Positions 18,701-31,400 of a stretch of DNA of 64,000 bases are shown here, in pieces (positions within the stretch are counted from its first letter, which is position 1; each line of letters opens with the position of its first letter). The DNA is from Arenicola marina (Eukaryota > Annelida > Polychaeta > Arenicolidae). The stretch covers positions 2,790,001 through 2,854,000 of the forward strand of contig OZ025256.1 in assembly GCA_964019135.1 (NCBI GenBank). Reading direction: 5' to 3'. A program made the position numbers and the translations under genes. Below the pieces are notes generated by a model. That model did not search any database, was not told the origin of the DNA, and worked only from the letters and a program-made list of their open reading frames with translations.

Positions 18701-21160
18701 GCGGGAGGAGGGGGGTAGGGAGCTGGTGTTGGGGGAAGGAGGAGGGATTAGGGGGATGGTGTAGGCGGGAGGAGGAGGGGGTAGGGGGCTGGTTTTGGCG
18801 GGAGAAGGAGGGAGTAGGGGGCTGGTGTTGGCGAAAGGAGGAGGGGGTAGGGGGCTGGTGTTGGCGGGAGAAGGAGGGAGTAGGGGGCTGGTGTTGGCGG
18901 GAGAAGGAGGGAGTAGGGGGCTGGTGTAGGCGGGAGGTGGAGGGGGTAGGGGGCTGGTGTTGGCGGGAGAAGGAGGGAGTACGAGGCTGGTGTTGGCGGA
19001 AGGACGAGGGGGTAGGGAGCTGGTGTTGGGGGAAGGAGGAGGGATTAGGGGGATGGTGTAGGCGGGAGGAGGATGAATAAGGGGGATGGTGTAGGCGGGA
19101 GGAGGAGGGGGTAGGGGGCTGGTGTAGGCGGGAGGAGGAGGGAGTAGGGGGCTGGTGTTGGCGGGAGGAGGGGGGTAGGGAGCTGGTGTTGGGGGAAGGA
19201 GGAGGGATTAGGGGGATGGTGTAGGCGGGAGGAGGATGAATTAGGGGGATGGTGTAGGCGGGAGGAGGAGGGGGTAGGGGGCTGGTGTTGGCGGGAGAAG
19301 GAGGGAGTAGGGGGCTGGTGTAGGCGGGAGGAGGAGGAGGTAGGGGGCTGGTGTTGGCGGGAGAAGGAGGGAGTAGGGGGCTGGTGTAGGCGGGAGGAGG
19401 AGTGGGTAGGGGGCTGGTGTTGGCGGGAGAAGGAGGGAGTAGGGGGCTGGTGTTGGCGGGAGGAGGGGGGTAGGGAGCTGGTGTTGGGGGAAGGAGGAGG
19501 GATTAGGGGGATGGTGTAGGCGGGAGGAGGAGGGTGGGGTGCTGGTGTTGGCGGAAGGAGGAGAGAGTAGGGACTGGTGTTGGCGGAAGGAGGAGGGACT
19601 AGGGGGCTGGTGTTGGCGGAAGGAGGGGGGTAGGGGGCTGGTGTTGGCGGGAGGAGGGGGGTAGGGAGCTGGTGTTGGCGGAAGGAGGAGGGAGCAGGGA
19701 GCTGGTGTTGGCGGGAGGAGGAGGGAGTAGGGGGCTGGTGTTGGCGGGAGGAGGGGGGTAGGGGGCTGGTGTTGGCGGGAGGAGGAGAGAGTAGGGAGCT
19801 GGTGTTGGCGGAAGGAGGAGGGAGTAGGGAGCTGGTGTTGGCGGGAGGAGGAGGGGGGTAGGGGGCTGGTGCTGGCGGGAGGAGGGGGGTAGGGAGCTGG
19901 TGTTGGCGGAAGGAGGAGGGAGTAGGGAGCTGGTGTTGGCGGGAGGAGGAGGGACTAGGGGGCTGGTGTTGGCGGGAGGAGGGGGGTAGGGAGCTGGTGT
20001 TGGCGGAAGGAGGAGGGAGTAGGGAGCTGGTGTTGGCGGGAGGAGGAGGGGGTAGGGGGCTGGTGTTGGCGGGAGGAGGAGGGAGTATTGGGCTGGTGTT
20101 GGCGGGAGGAGGAGGGGGTAGGGGGCTGGTGTTGGCGGGAGGAGGAGGGAGTAGGGGGCTGGTGTTGGCGGGAGGAGGAGGGAGTAGGGGGCTGGTGTTG
20201 GCGGGAGGAGGAAGGAGTAGGGGGCTGGTGTTGGTGGGAGAAGGAGGGAGTAGGGGGCTGGTGTAGGCGGCAGCAGGAGGGAGGAGGGTGTTGGTGTTGG
20301 CGGAAGGAGGAGGGGGTAGGGGGTTGGTTTAGGCGGAAGGATGAGGGAGTAGGGGGCTGGTGTTGGCGGGAGGAGGAGGGGGTAGGGGGCTGGTGTTGGC
20401 GGAAGAAGGAGGGAGGAGGGGGCTGGTGTTGGCGGAAGGAGGAGGGGGTAGGGGGCTGGTTTAGGCGGAAGGATGAGGGGGTAGGGAGCTGGTGTAGGCG
20501 GCAGGAGGAGGGAGTAGGGGGCTGGTGTTGGCGGAAGGACGAGGGTAGGGTTCTGGTGTTGGCGGAAGGAGGAGGGAGTAGGGGGCTGGTGTTGGCGGGA
20601 GGATGAGGGGGTAGGGGGCTGGTGTTGGCGGAAGGAGGAGGGAGGAGGGGGCTGGTGTTGGCGGGAGGAGGAGGGGGTAGGGGGCTGGTGTAGGCGGGAG
20701 AAGGAGGGAGTAGGGGGCTGGTGTAGGCGGCAGCAGGATGGAGTAGGGTGTTGGTGTTGGCGGGAGGAGGGGGGTAGGGAGCTGGTGTTGGGGGAAGGAG
20801 GAGGGGGTAGGGGGCTGGTGTTGGCGGGAGAAGGAGGGAGTAGGGGGCTGGTGTAGGCGGCAGCAGGATGGAGTAGGGTGTTGGTGTTGGCGGGAGGAGG
20901 GGGGTAGGGAGCTAGTGTTGGGGGAAGGAGGAGGGATTAGGGGGATGGTGTAGGCGGGAGGAGGAGGGGGTAGGGGGCTGGTGTTGGCGGGAGAAGGAGA
21001 GAGTAGGGGGCTGGTGTAGGCGGCAGCAGGATGGAGTAGGGTGTTGGTGTTGGCGGGAGGAGGGAGGTAGGGAGCTGGTGTTGGGGGAAGGAGGAGGGAT
21101 TAGGGGGATGGTGTAGGCGGGAGGAGGAGGGGGTAGGGGGCTGGTGTTGGCGGGAGAAGG
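13269..21160. repeat. ~7.9-kb segment duplicated 24.0 kb away (left copy)
   Basis: This segment matches 37271-45250 monomer by monomer. The offset starts at 24,002 bp, rises to 24,035 (one extra monomer in the right copy at about 37.77 kb), is 24,028 around 15.9 kb, and reaches about 24,058 after 18.3 kb, where the left copy has lost about 30 bp (18282-18290). Shared rare forms include GGATAAGGGGG (17213), GTAAGCGGG (17232) and GGCCGGAGGCGG (16125), each seen again in the right copy. Confidence 0.85.
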
Positions 21161-22859
21161 AGGGAGTAGGGGGCTGGTGTTGGCGGAAGGAGGAGGGGGT
21201 AGGGGGCTGGTGTTGGCGGGAGAAGGAGGGAGTAGGGGGCTGGTATTGGCGGGAGAAGGAGGGAGTAGGGGGCTGGTGTAGGCGGGAGGTGGAGGGGGTA
21301 GGGGGCTGGTGTTGGCGGGAGAAGGAGGGAGTAGGAGGCTGGTGTTGGCGGAAGGAGGAGGGGGTAGGGAGCTGGTGTTGGGGGAAGGAGGAGGGATTAG
21401 GGGGATGGTGTAGGCGGGAGGAGGAGGGGGTAGGGGGCTGGTGTAGGCGGGAGGAGGAGGGAGTAGGGGGCTGGTGTTGGCGGGAGGAGGAGGGGGTAGG
21501 GGGCTGGTGTTGGGCTAAGGAGGAGGGATTAGGGGGATGGTGTAGGCGGGAGGAGGAGGGGGTAGAGGGCTGGTGTTGGGGGAAGGAGGAGGGATTAGGG
21601 GGATGGTGTAGGCGGGAGGAGGAGGGGGTAGGGGGCTGGTGTAGGCGGGAGGAGGAGGGAGTAGGGGGCTGGTGTTGGCGGGAGGAGGGGGGTAGGGAGC
21701 TGGTGTTGGGGGAAGGAGGAGGGATTAGGGGGATGGTGTAGGCGGGAGGAGGAGGAATTAGGGGGATGGTGTAGGCGGGAGGAGGAGGGGGTAGGGGGCT
21801 GGTGTTGGCGGGAGAAGGAGGGAGTAGGGGGCTGGTGTAGGCGGGAGGAGGAGGAGGTAGGGGGCTGGTGTTGGCGGGAGAAGGAGGGAGTAGGGGGCTG
21901 GTGTAGGCGGGAGGAGGAGTGGGTAGGGGGCTGGTGTTGGCGGGAGAAGGAGGGAGTAGGGGGCTGGTGTTGGCGGGAGGAGGGGGGTAGGGAGCTGGTG
22001 TTGGGGGAAGGAGGAGGGATTAGGGGGATGGTGTAGGCGGGAGGAGGAGGGTAGGGTGCTGGTGTTGGCGGAAGGAGGAGAGAGTAGGGACTGGTGTTGG
22101 CGGAAGGAGGAGGGACTAGGGGGCTGGTGTTGGCGGAAGGAGGGGGGTAGGGGGCTGGTGTTGGCGGGAGGAGGGGGGTAGGGAGCTGGTGTTGGCGGAA
22201 GGAGGAGGGAGTAGGGAGCTGGTGTTGGCGGGAGGAGGAGGGGGTAGGGGGCTGGTGTTGGCGGGAGAAGGAGGGGGTAGGGGGCTGGTGTTGGCGGAAG
22301 GAGGAGGGAGTAGGGGGCTGGTGTTGGCGGAAGGAGGAGGGGGTAGGGGGCTGGTTTAGGCGGAAGGATGAGGGAGTAGGGGGCTGGTGTTGGCGGGAGG
22401 AGGAGGGGGTAGGGGGCTGGTGTTGGCGGAAGAAGGAGGGTGGAGGGGGCTGGTGTTGGCGGAAGGAGGAGGGGGTAGGGGGCTGGTTTAGGCGGAAGGA
22501 TGAGGGGGTAGGGAGCTGGTGTAGGCGGCAGGAGGAGGGAGTAGGGGGCTGGTGTTGGCGGAAGGACGAGGGTAGGGTTCTGGTGTTGCGGAAGGAGGAG
22601 GGACTAGGGGGCTGGTGTTGGCGGGAGGAGGAGGGGGTAGGGGGCTGGTGTTTGCGGGATGAGGGAGTAGGGGGCTGGTGTTGGCGGAAGAAGGAGGGAG
22701 TAGGGGGCTGGTTTTGGCGGAAGGAGGGGGGTAGGGGGCTGGTGTAGGCGGGAGAAGGAGGGAGTAGGGGGCTGGTTTAGGCGGGAGGAGGAGGGGGTAG
22801 GGGGCTGGTGTTTGCGGGATGAGGGAGTAGGGGGCTGGTGTTGGCGGAAGGAGGGGGGT

Positions 22860-25420
22860 AGGGGGCTGGTGTTGGCGGGAGGAGGAGGGGGCAGGGGGCT
22901 GGTGTTGGCGGGAGAAGGAGGGAGTAGGGGGCTGGTGTAGGCGGCAGCAGGATGGAGTAGGGTGTTGGTGTTGGCGGGAGGAGGGGGGTAGGGAGCTGGT
23001 GTTGGGGGAAGGAGGAGGGAATAGGGGGATGGTGTAGGCGGGAGGAGGAGGGGGTAGGGGGCTGGTGTTGGCGGGAGAAGGAGAGAGTAGGGGGTTGGTG
23101 TAGGCGGCAGCAGGATGGAGTAGGGTGTTGGTGTTGGCGGGAGGAGGGGGGTAGGGAGCTGGTGTTGGGGGAAGGAGGAGGGATTAGGGGGATGGTGTAG
23201 GCGGGAGGAGGAGGGTGGGGTGCTGGTGTTGGCGGAAGGAGGAGAGAGTAGGGACTGGTGTTGGCGGAAGGAGGAGGGACTAGGGGGCTGGTGTTGGCGG
23301 AAGGAGGGGGGTAGGGGGCTGGTGTTGGCGGGAGGAGGGGGGTAGGGAGCTGGTGTTGGCGGAAGGAGGAGGGAGCAGGGAGCTGGTGTTGGCGGGAGGA
23401 GGAGGGAGTAGGGGGCTGGTGTTGGCGGGAGGAGGGGGGTAGGGGGCTGGTGTTGGCGGGAGGAGGAGAGAGTAGGGAGCTGGTGTTGGCGGAAGGAGGA
23501 GGGAGTAGGGAGCTCGTGTTGGCGGGAGGAGGAGGGGGGTAGGGGGCTGGTGCTGGCGGGAGGAGGGGGGTAGGGAGCTGGTGTTGGCGGAAGGAGGAGG
23601 GAGTAGGGAGCTGGTGTTGGCGGGAGGAGGAGGGACTAGGGGGCTGGTGTTGGCGGGAGGAGGGGGGTAGGGAGCTGGTGTTGGCGGAAGGAGGAGGGAG
23701 TAGGGAGCTGGTGTTGGCGGGAGGAGGAGGGGGTAGGGGGCTGGTGTTGGCGGGAGGAGGAGGGAGTATTGGGCTGGTGTTGGCGGGAGGAGGAGGGGGT
23801 AGGGGGCTGGTGTTGGCGGGAGGAGGAGGGAGTAGGGGGCTGGTGTTGGCGGGAGGAGGAGGGAGTAGGGGGCTGGTGTTGGCGGGAGGAGGAAGGAGTA
23901 GAGGGCTGGTGTTGGTGGGAGAAGAAGGGAGTAGGGGGCTGGTGTAGGCGGCAGCAGGAGGGAGGAGGGTGTTGGTGTTGGCGGAAGGAGGAGGGGGTAG
24001 GGGGTTGGTTTAGGCGGAAGGATGAGGGAGTAGGGGGCTGGTGTTGGCGGGAGGAGGAGGGGGTAGGGGGCTGGTGTTGGCGGAAGAAGGAGGGAGGAGG
24101 GGGCTGGTGTTGGCGGAAGGAGGAGGGGGTAGGGGGCTGGTTTAGGCGGAAGGATGAGGGGGTAGGGAGCTGGTGTAGGCGGCAGGAGGAGGGAGTAGGG
24201 GGCTGGTGTTGGCGGAAGGACGAGGGTAGGGTTCTGGTGTTGGCGGAAGGAGGAGGGAGTAGGGGGCTGGTGTTGGCGGGAGGATGAGGGGGTAGGGGGC
24301 TGGTGTTGGCGGAAGAAGGAGGGAGGAGGGGGCTGTTGTTGGCGGAAGGAGGAGGGAGGAGGGGGCTGGTGTTGGCGGGAGGAGGAGGGGGTAGGGGGCT
24401 GGTGTAGGCGGGGGAAGGAGGGAGTAGGGGGCTGGTGTAGGCGGCAGCAGGATGGAGTAGGGTGTTGGTGTTGGCGGGAGGAGGGGGGTAGGGAGCTGGT
24501 GTTGGGGGAAGGAGGAGGGGGTAGGGGGCTGGTGTTGGCGGGAGAAGGAGGGAGTAGGGGGCTGGTGTAGGCGGCAGCAGGATGGAGTAGGGTGTTGGTG
24601 TTGGCGGGAGGAGGGGGGTAGGGAGCTGGTGTTGGGGGAAGGAGGAGGGATTAGGGGGATGGTGTAGGCGGGAGGAGGAGGGGGTAGGGGGCTGGTGTTG
24701 GCGGGAGAAGGAGAGAGTAGGGGGCTGGTGTAGGCGGCAGCAGGATGGAGTAGGGTGTTGGTGTTGGCGGGAGGAGGGAGGTAGGGAGCTGGTGTTGGGG
24801 GAAGGAGGAGGGATTAGGGGGATGGTGTAGGCGGGAGGAGGAGGGGGTAGGGGGCTGGTGTTGGCGGGAGAAGGAGGGAGTAGGGGGCTGGTGTTGGCGG
24901 AAGGAGGAGGGGGTAGGGGGCTGGTGTTGGCGGGAGAAGGAGGGAGTAGGGGGCTGGTATTGGCGGGAGAAGGAGGGGGTAGGGGGCTGGTGTAGGCGGG
25001 AGGTGGAGGGGGTAGGGGGCTGGTGTTGGCGGGAGAAGGAGGGAATAGGAGGCTGGTGTTGGCGGAAGGAGGAGGGGGGTAGGGAGCTGGTGTTGGGGGA
25101 AGGAGGAGGGATTAGGGGGATGGTGTAGGCGGGAGGAGGAGGGATTAGGGGGATGGTGTAGGCGGGAGGAGGAGGGGGTAGGGGGCTGGTGCAGGCGGGA
25201 GGAGGAGGGAGTAGGGGGCTGGTGTTGGCGGGAGGAGGAGGGGGTAGGGGGCTGGTGTTGGGCTAAGGAGGAGGGATTAGGGGGATGGTGTAGGCGGGAG
25301 GAGGAGGGGGTAGAGGGCTGGTGTTGGGGGAAGGAGGAGGGATTAGGGGGATGGTGTAGGCGGGAGGAGGAGGGGGTAGGGGGCTGGTGTAGGCGGGAGG
25401 AGGAGGGAGTAGGGGGCTGG
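22860..25420. repeat. ~2.6-kb segment duplicated 33.9 kb away (left copy)
   Basis: This matches about 56764-59324 at an offset of 33,904 bp. Both copies share private variants that nearby related segments lack: GGGGTTGGTGTAGG (23092/56996), GAGCTCGTG (23511/57415), GTAGAGGGC (23898/57802) and GAGAAGAAGGG (23919/57823). Sharing several private variants means direct descent of one block from the other. Confidence 0.85.
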
Positions 25421-28400
25421 TGTTGGCGGGAGGAGGGGGGTAGGGAGCTGGTGTTGGGGGAAGGAGGAGGGATTAGGGGGATGGTGTAGGCGGGAGGAGG
25501 AGGAATTAGGGGGATGGTGTAGGCGGGAGGAGGAGGGGGTAGGGGGCTGGTGTTGGCGGGAGAAGGAGGGAGTAGGGGGCTGGTGTAGGCGGGAGGAGGA
25601 GGAGGTAGGGGGCTGGTGTTGGCGGGAGAAGGAGGGAGTAGGGGGCTGGTGTAGGCGGGAGGAGGAGTGGGTAGGGGGCTGGTGTTGGCGGGAGAAGGAG
25701 GGAGTAGGGGGCTGGTGTTGGCGGGAGGAGGGGGGTAGGGAGCTGGTGTTGGGGGAAGGAGGAGGGATTAGGGGGATGGTGTAGGCGGGAGGAGGAGGGT
25801 AGGGTGCTGGTGTTGGCGGAAGGAGGAGAGAGTAGGGACTGGTGTTGGCGGAAGGAGGAGGGACTAGGGGGCTGGTGTTGGCGGAAGGAGGGGGGTAGGG
25901 GGCTGGTGTTGGCGGGAGGAGGGGGGTAGGGAGCTGGTGTTGGCGGAAGGAGGAGGGAGTAGGGAGCTGGTGTTGGCGGGAGGAGGAGGGGGTAGGGGGC
26001 TGGTGTTGGCGGGAGAAGGAGGGGGTAGGGGGCTGGTGTTGGCGGAAGGAGGAGGGAGTAGGGGGCTGGTGTTGGCGGAAGGAGGAGGGGGTAGGGGGCT
26101 GGTTTAGGCGGAAGGATGAGGGAGTAGGGGGCTGGTGTTGGCGGGAGGAGGAGGGGGTAGGGGGCTGGTGTTGGCGGAAGAAGGAGGGTGGAGGGGGCTG
26201 GTGTTGGCGGAAGGAGGAGGGGGTAGGGGGCTGGTTTAGGCGGAAGGATGAGGGGGTAGGGAGCTGGTGTAGGCGGCAGGAGGAGGGAGTAGGGGGCTGG
26301 TGTTGGCGGAAGGACGAGGGTAGGGTTCTGGTGTTGCGGAAGGAGGAGGGACTAGGGGGCTGGTGTTGGCGGGAGGAGGAGGGGGTAGGGGGCTGGTGTT
26401 TGCGGGATGAGGGAGTAGGGGGCTGGTGTTGGCGGAAGAAGGAGGGAGTAGGGGGCTGGTTTTGGCGGAAGGAGGGGGGTAGGGGGCTGGTGTAGGCGGG
26501 AGAAGGAGGGAGTAGGGGGCTGGTTTAGGCGGGAGGAGGAGGGGGTAGGGGGCTGGTGTTTGCGGGATGAGGGAGTAGGGGGCTGGTGTTGGCGGAAGAA
26601 GGAGGGAGTAGGGGGCTGGTTTTGGCGGAAGGAGGGGGGTAGGGGGCTGGTGTAGGCGGGAGAAGGAGGGAGTAGGGGGCTGGTTTAGGCGGGAGGAGGA
26701 GGGGGTAGGGGGCTGGTGTTTGCGGGATGAGGGAGTAGGGGGCTGGTGTTGGCGGAAGAAGGAGGGAGTAGGGGGCTGGTTTTGGCGGAAGGAGGGGGGT
26801 AGGGGGCTGGTGTTGGCGGGAGAAGGAGGGAGTAGGGGGCTGGTTTTGGCGGAAGGAGGGGGGTAGGGGGCTGGTGTAGGCGGGAGAAGGAGGGAGTAGG
26901 GGGCTGGTGTAGGCGGCAGCAGGATGGAGTAGGGTGTTGGTGTTGGCGGGAGGAGCGCGGTAGGGAGCTGGTGTTGGGGGAAGGAGGAGGGGGTAGGGGG
27001 CTGGTGTTGGCGGGAGGAGGAGGGGGTAGGGGGCTGGTGTTGGCGGGAGAAGGAGGGAGTAGGGGGCTGGTGTAGGCGGCAGCAGGATGGAGTAGGGTGT
27101 TGGTGTTGGCGGGAGGAGGGGGGTAGGGAGCTGGTGTTGGGGGAAGGAGGAGGGATTAGGGGGATGGTGTAGGCGGGAGGAGGAGGGGGTAGGGGGCTGG
27201 TGTTGGCGGGAGAAGGAGAGAGTAGGGGGCTGGTGTAGGCGGCAGCAGGATGGAGTAGGGTGTTGGTGTTGGCGGGAGGAGGGAGGTAGGGAGCTGGTGT
27301 TGGGGGAAGGAGGAGGGATTAGGGGGATGGTGTAGGCGGGAGGAGGAGGGGGTAGGGGGCTGGTGTTGGCGGGAGAAGGAGGGAGTAGGGGGCTGGTGTT
27401 GGCGGAAGGAGGAGGGGGTAGGGGGCTGGTGTTGGCGGGAGAAGGAGGGAGTAGGGGGCTGGTATTGGCGGGAGAAGGAGGGGGTAGGGGGCTGGTGTAG
27501 GCGGGAGGTGGAGGGGGTAGGGGGCTGGTGTTGGCGGGAGAAGGAGGGAGTAGGAGGCTGGTGTTGGCGGAAGGAGGAGGGATTAGGGGGATGGTGTAGG
27601 CGGGAGGAGGAGGGATTAGGGGGATGGTGTAGGCGGGAGGAGGAGGGGGTAGGGGGCTGGTGCAGGCGGGAGGAGGAGGGAGTAGGGGGCTGGTGTTGGC
27701 GGGAGGAGGAGGGGGTAGGGGGCTGGTGTTGGGCTAAGGAGGAGGGATTAGGGGGATGGTGTAGGCGGGAGGAGGAGGGGGTAGAGGGCTGGTGTTGGCG
27801 GGAGGAGGAGGGGGTAGGGGGCTGGTGTTGGCGGGAGAAGGAGGGGGTAGGGGGCTGGTGTTGGCGGAAGGAGGAGGGAGTAGGGGGCTGGTGTTGGCGG
27901 AAGGAGGAGGGGGTAGGGGGCTGGTTTAGGCGGAAGGATGAGGGAGTAGGGGGCTGGTGTTGGCGGGAGGAGGGGGGTAGGGAGCTGGTGTTGGCGGAAG
28001 GAGGAGGGAGTAGGGAGCTGGTGTTGGCGGGAGGAGGAGGGGGTAGGGGGCTGGTGTTGGCGGGAGAAGGAGGGGGTAGGGGGCTGGTGTTGGGGGAAGG
28101 AGGAGGGATTAGGGGGATGGTGTAGGCGGGAGGAGGAGGGGGTAGGGGGCTGGTGTAGGCGGGAGGAGGAGGGAGTAGGGGGCTGGTGTTGGCGGGAGGA
28201 GGGGGGTAGGGAGCTGGTGTTGGGGGAAGGAGGAGGGATTAGGGGGATGGTGTAGGCGGGAGGAGGAGGAATTAGGGGGATGGTGTAGGCGGGAGGAGGA
28301 GGGGGTAGGGGGCTGGTGTTGGCGGGAGAAGGAGGGAGTAGGGGGCTGGTGTAGGCGGGAGGAGGAGGAGGTAGGGGGCTGGTGTTGGCGGGAGAAGGAG

Positions 28401-31400
28401 GGAGTAGGGGGCTGGTGTAGGCGGGAGGAGGAGTGGGTAGGGGGCTGGTGTTGGCGGGAGAAGGAGGGAGTAGGGGGCTGGTGTTGGCGGGAGGAGGGGG
28501 GTAGGGAGCTGGTGTTGGGGGAAGGAGGAGGGATTAGGGGGATGGTGTAGGCGGGAGGAGGAGGGTAGGGTGCTGGTGTTGGCGGAAGGAGGAGAGAGTA
28601 GGGACTGGTGTTGGCGGAAGGAGGAGGGACTAGGGGGCTGGTGTTGGCGGAAGGAGGGGGGTAGGGGGCTGGTGTTGGCGGGAGGAGGGGGGTAGGGAGC
28701 TGGTGTTGGCGGAAGGAGGAGGGAGTAGGGAGCTGGTGTTGGCGGGAGGAGGAGGGGGTAGGGGGCTGGTGTTGGCGGGAGAAGGAGGGGGTAGGGGGCT
28801 GGTGTTGGCGGAAGGAGGAGGGAGTAGGGGGCTGGTGTTGGCGGAAGGAGGAGGGGGTAGGGGGCTGGTTTAGGCGGAAGGATGAGGGAGTAGGGGGCTG
28901 GTGTTGGCGGGAGGAGGAGGGGGTAGGGGGCTGGTGTTGGCGGAAGAAGGAGGGTGGAGGGGGCTGGTGTTGGCGGAAGGAGGAGGGGGTAGGGGGCTGG
29001 TTTAGGCGGAAGGATGAGGGGGTAGGGAGCTGGTGTAGGCGGCAGGAGGAGGGAGTAGGGGGCTGGTGTTGGCGGAAGGACGAGGGTAGGGTTCTGGTGT
29101 TGCGGAAGGAGGAGGGACTAGGGGGCTGGTGTTGGCGGGAGGAGGAGGGGGTAGGGGGCTGGTGTTTGCGGGATGAGGGAGTAGGGGGCTGGTGTTGGCG
29201 GAAGAAGGAGGGAGTAGGGGGCTGGTTTTGGCGGAAGGAGGGGGGTAGGGGGCTGGTGTAGGCGGGAGAAGGAGGGAGTAGGGGGCTGGTTTAGGCGGGA
29301 GGAGGAGGGGGTAGGGGGCTGGTGTTTGCGGGATGAGGGAGTAGGGGGCTGGTGTTGGCGGAAGAAGGAGGGAGTAGGGGGCTGGTTTTGGCGGAAGGAG
29401 GGGGGTAGGGGGCTGGTGTAGGCGGGAGAAGGAGGGAGTAGGGGGCTGGTTTAGGCGGGAGGAGGAGGGGGTAGGGGGCTGGTGTTTGCGGGATGAGGGA
29501 GTAGGGGGCTGGTGTTGGCGGAAGAAGGAGGGAGTAGGGGGCTGGTTTTGGCGGAAGGAGGGGGGTAGGGGGCTGGTGTTGGCGGGAGAAGGAGGGAGTA
29601 GGGGGCTGGTTTTGGCGGAAGGAGGGGGGTAGGGGGCTGGTGTAGGCGGGAGAAGGAGGGAGTAGGGGGCTGGTGTAGGCGGCAGCAGGATGGAGTAGGG
29701 TGTTGGTGTTGGCGGGAGGAGCGCGGTAGGGAGCTGGTGTTGGGGGAAGGAGGAGGGGGTAGGGGGCTGGTGTTGGCGGGAGGAGGAGGGGGTAGGGGGC
29801 TGGTGTTGGCGGGAGAAGGAGGGAGTAGGGGGCTGGTGTAGGCGGCAGCAGGATGGAGTAGGGTGTTGGTCTTGGCGGGAGGAGGGGGGTAGGGAGCTGG
29901 TGTTGGGGGAAGGAGGAGGGAATAGGGGGATGGTGTAGGCGGGAGGAGGAGGGGGTAGGGGGCTGGTGTTGGCGGGAGAAGGAGAGAGTAGGGGGCTGGT
30001 GTAGGCGGCAGCAGGATGGAGTAGGGTGTTGGTGTTGGCGGGAGGAGGGGGGTAGGGAGCTGGTGTTGGGGGAAGGAGGAGGGATTAGGGGGATGGTGTA
30101 GGCGGGAGGAGGAGGGGGTAGGGGGCTGGTGTTGGCGGGAGAAGGAGGGAGTAGGGGGCTGGTGTTGGCGGAAGGAGGAGGGGGTAGGGGGCTGGTGTTG
30201 GCGGGAGAAGGAGGGAGTAGGGGGCTGGTGTTGGCGGGAGAAGGAGGGAGTAGGGGGCTGGTGTTGGCGGAAGGAGGAGGGGGTAGGGAGCTGGTGTTGG
30301 GGGAAGGAGGAGGGATTAGGGGGATGGTGTAGGCGGGAGGAGGAGGGGGTAGGGGGCTGGTGTAGGCGGGAGGAGGAGGGAGTAGGGGGCTGGTGTTGGC
30401 GGGAGGAGGAGGGGGTAGGGGGCTGGTGTTGGGCTAAGGAGGAGGGATTAGGTGGATGGTGTAGGCGGGAGGAGGACGGGGTAGGGGGCTGGTGTTGGGG
30501 GAAGGAGGAGGGATTAGGGGGATGGTGTAGGCGGGAGGAGGAGGAATTAGGGGGATGGTGTAGGCGGCAGGAGGAGTGGGTCGGGGGCTGGTGTTGGCGG
30601 GAGAAGGAGGGAGTAGGGGGCTGGTGTTGGCGGGAGGAGGGGGCTAGGGGGCTGGTGTTGGCGAGAGGAGGAGGGAGTAGGGAGCTGGTGTTGGCGGAAG
30701 GAGGAGGGAGTAGGGAGCTGGTGTTGGCGGGAGGAGGAGGGGGGTAGGGGGCTGGTGTAGGCGGGAGGAGGAGGGTAGGGTGCTGGTGTTGGCGGAAGGA
30801 GGAGAGAGTAGGGACTGGTGTTGGCGGAAGGAGGAGGGACTAGGGGGCTGGTGTTGGCGGAAGGAGGGGGGTAGGGGGCTGGTGTTGGCGGGAGGAGGGG
30901 GGTAGGGAGCTGGTGTTGGCGGAAGGAGGAGGGAGTAGGGAGCTGGTGTTGGCGGGAGGAGGAGGGACTAGGGGGCTGGTGTTGGCGGAAGGAGGGGGGT
31001 AGGGGGCTGGTGTTGGCGGGAGGAGGGGGGTAGGGAGCTGGTGTTGGCGGAAGGAGGAGGGAGTAGGGAGCTGGTGTTGGCGGGAGGAGGAGGGGGTAGG
31101 GGGCTGGTGTTGGCGGGAGGAGGAGGGAGTATTGGGCTGGTGTTTGCGGGAGGAGGAGGGGGTAGGGGGCTGGTGTTGGCGGGAGGAGGAGGGAGTAGGG
31201 GGCTGGTGTTGGCGGGAGGAGGAGAGAGTAGGGACTGGTGTTGGCGGAAGGAGGAGGGACTAGGGGGCTGGTGTTGGCGGAAGGAGGGGGGTAGGGGGCT
31301 GGTGTTGGCGGGAGGAGGGGGGTAGGGAGCTGGTGTTGGCGGAAGGAGGAGGGAGTAGGGAGCTGGTGTTGGCGGGAGGAGGAGGGGGTAGGGGGCTGGT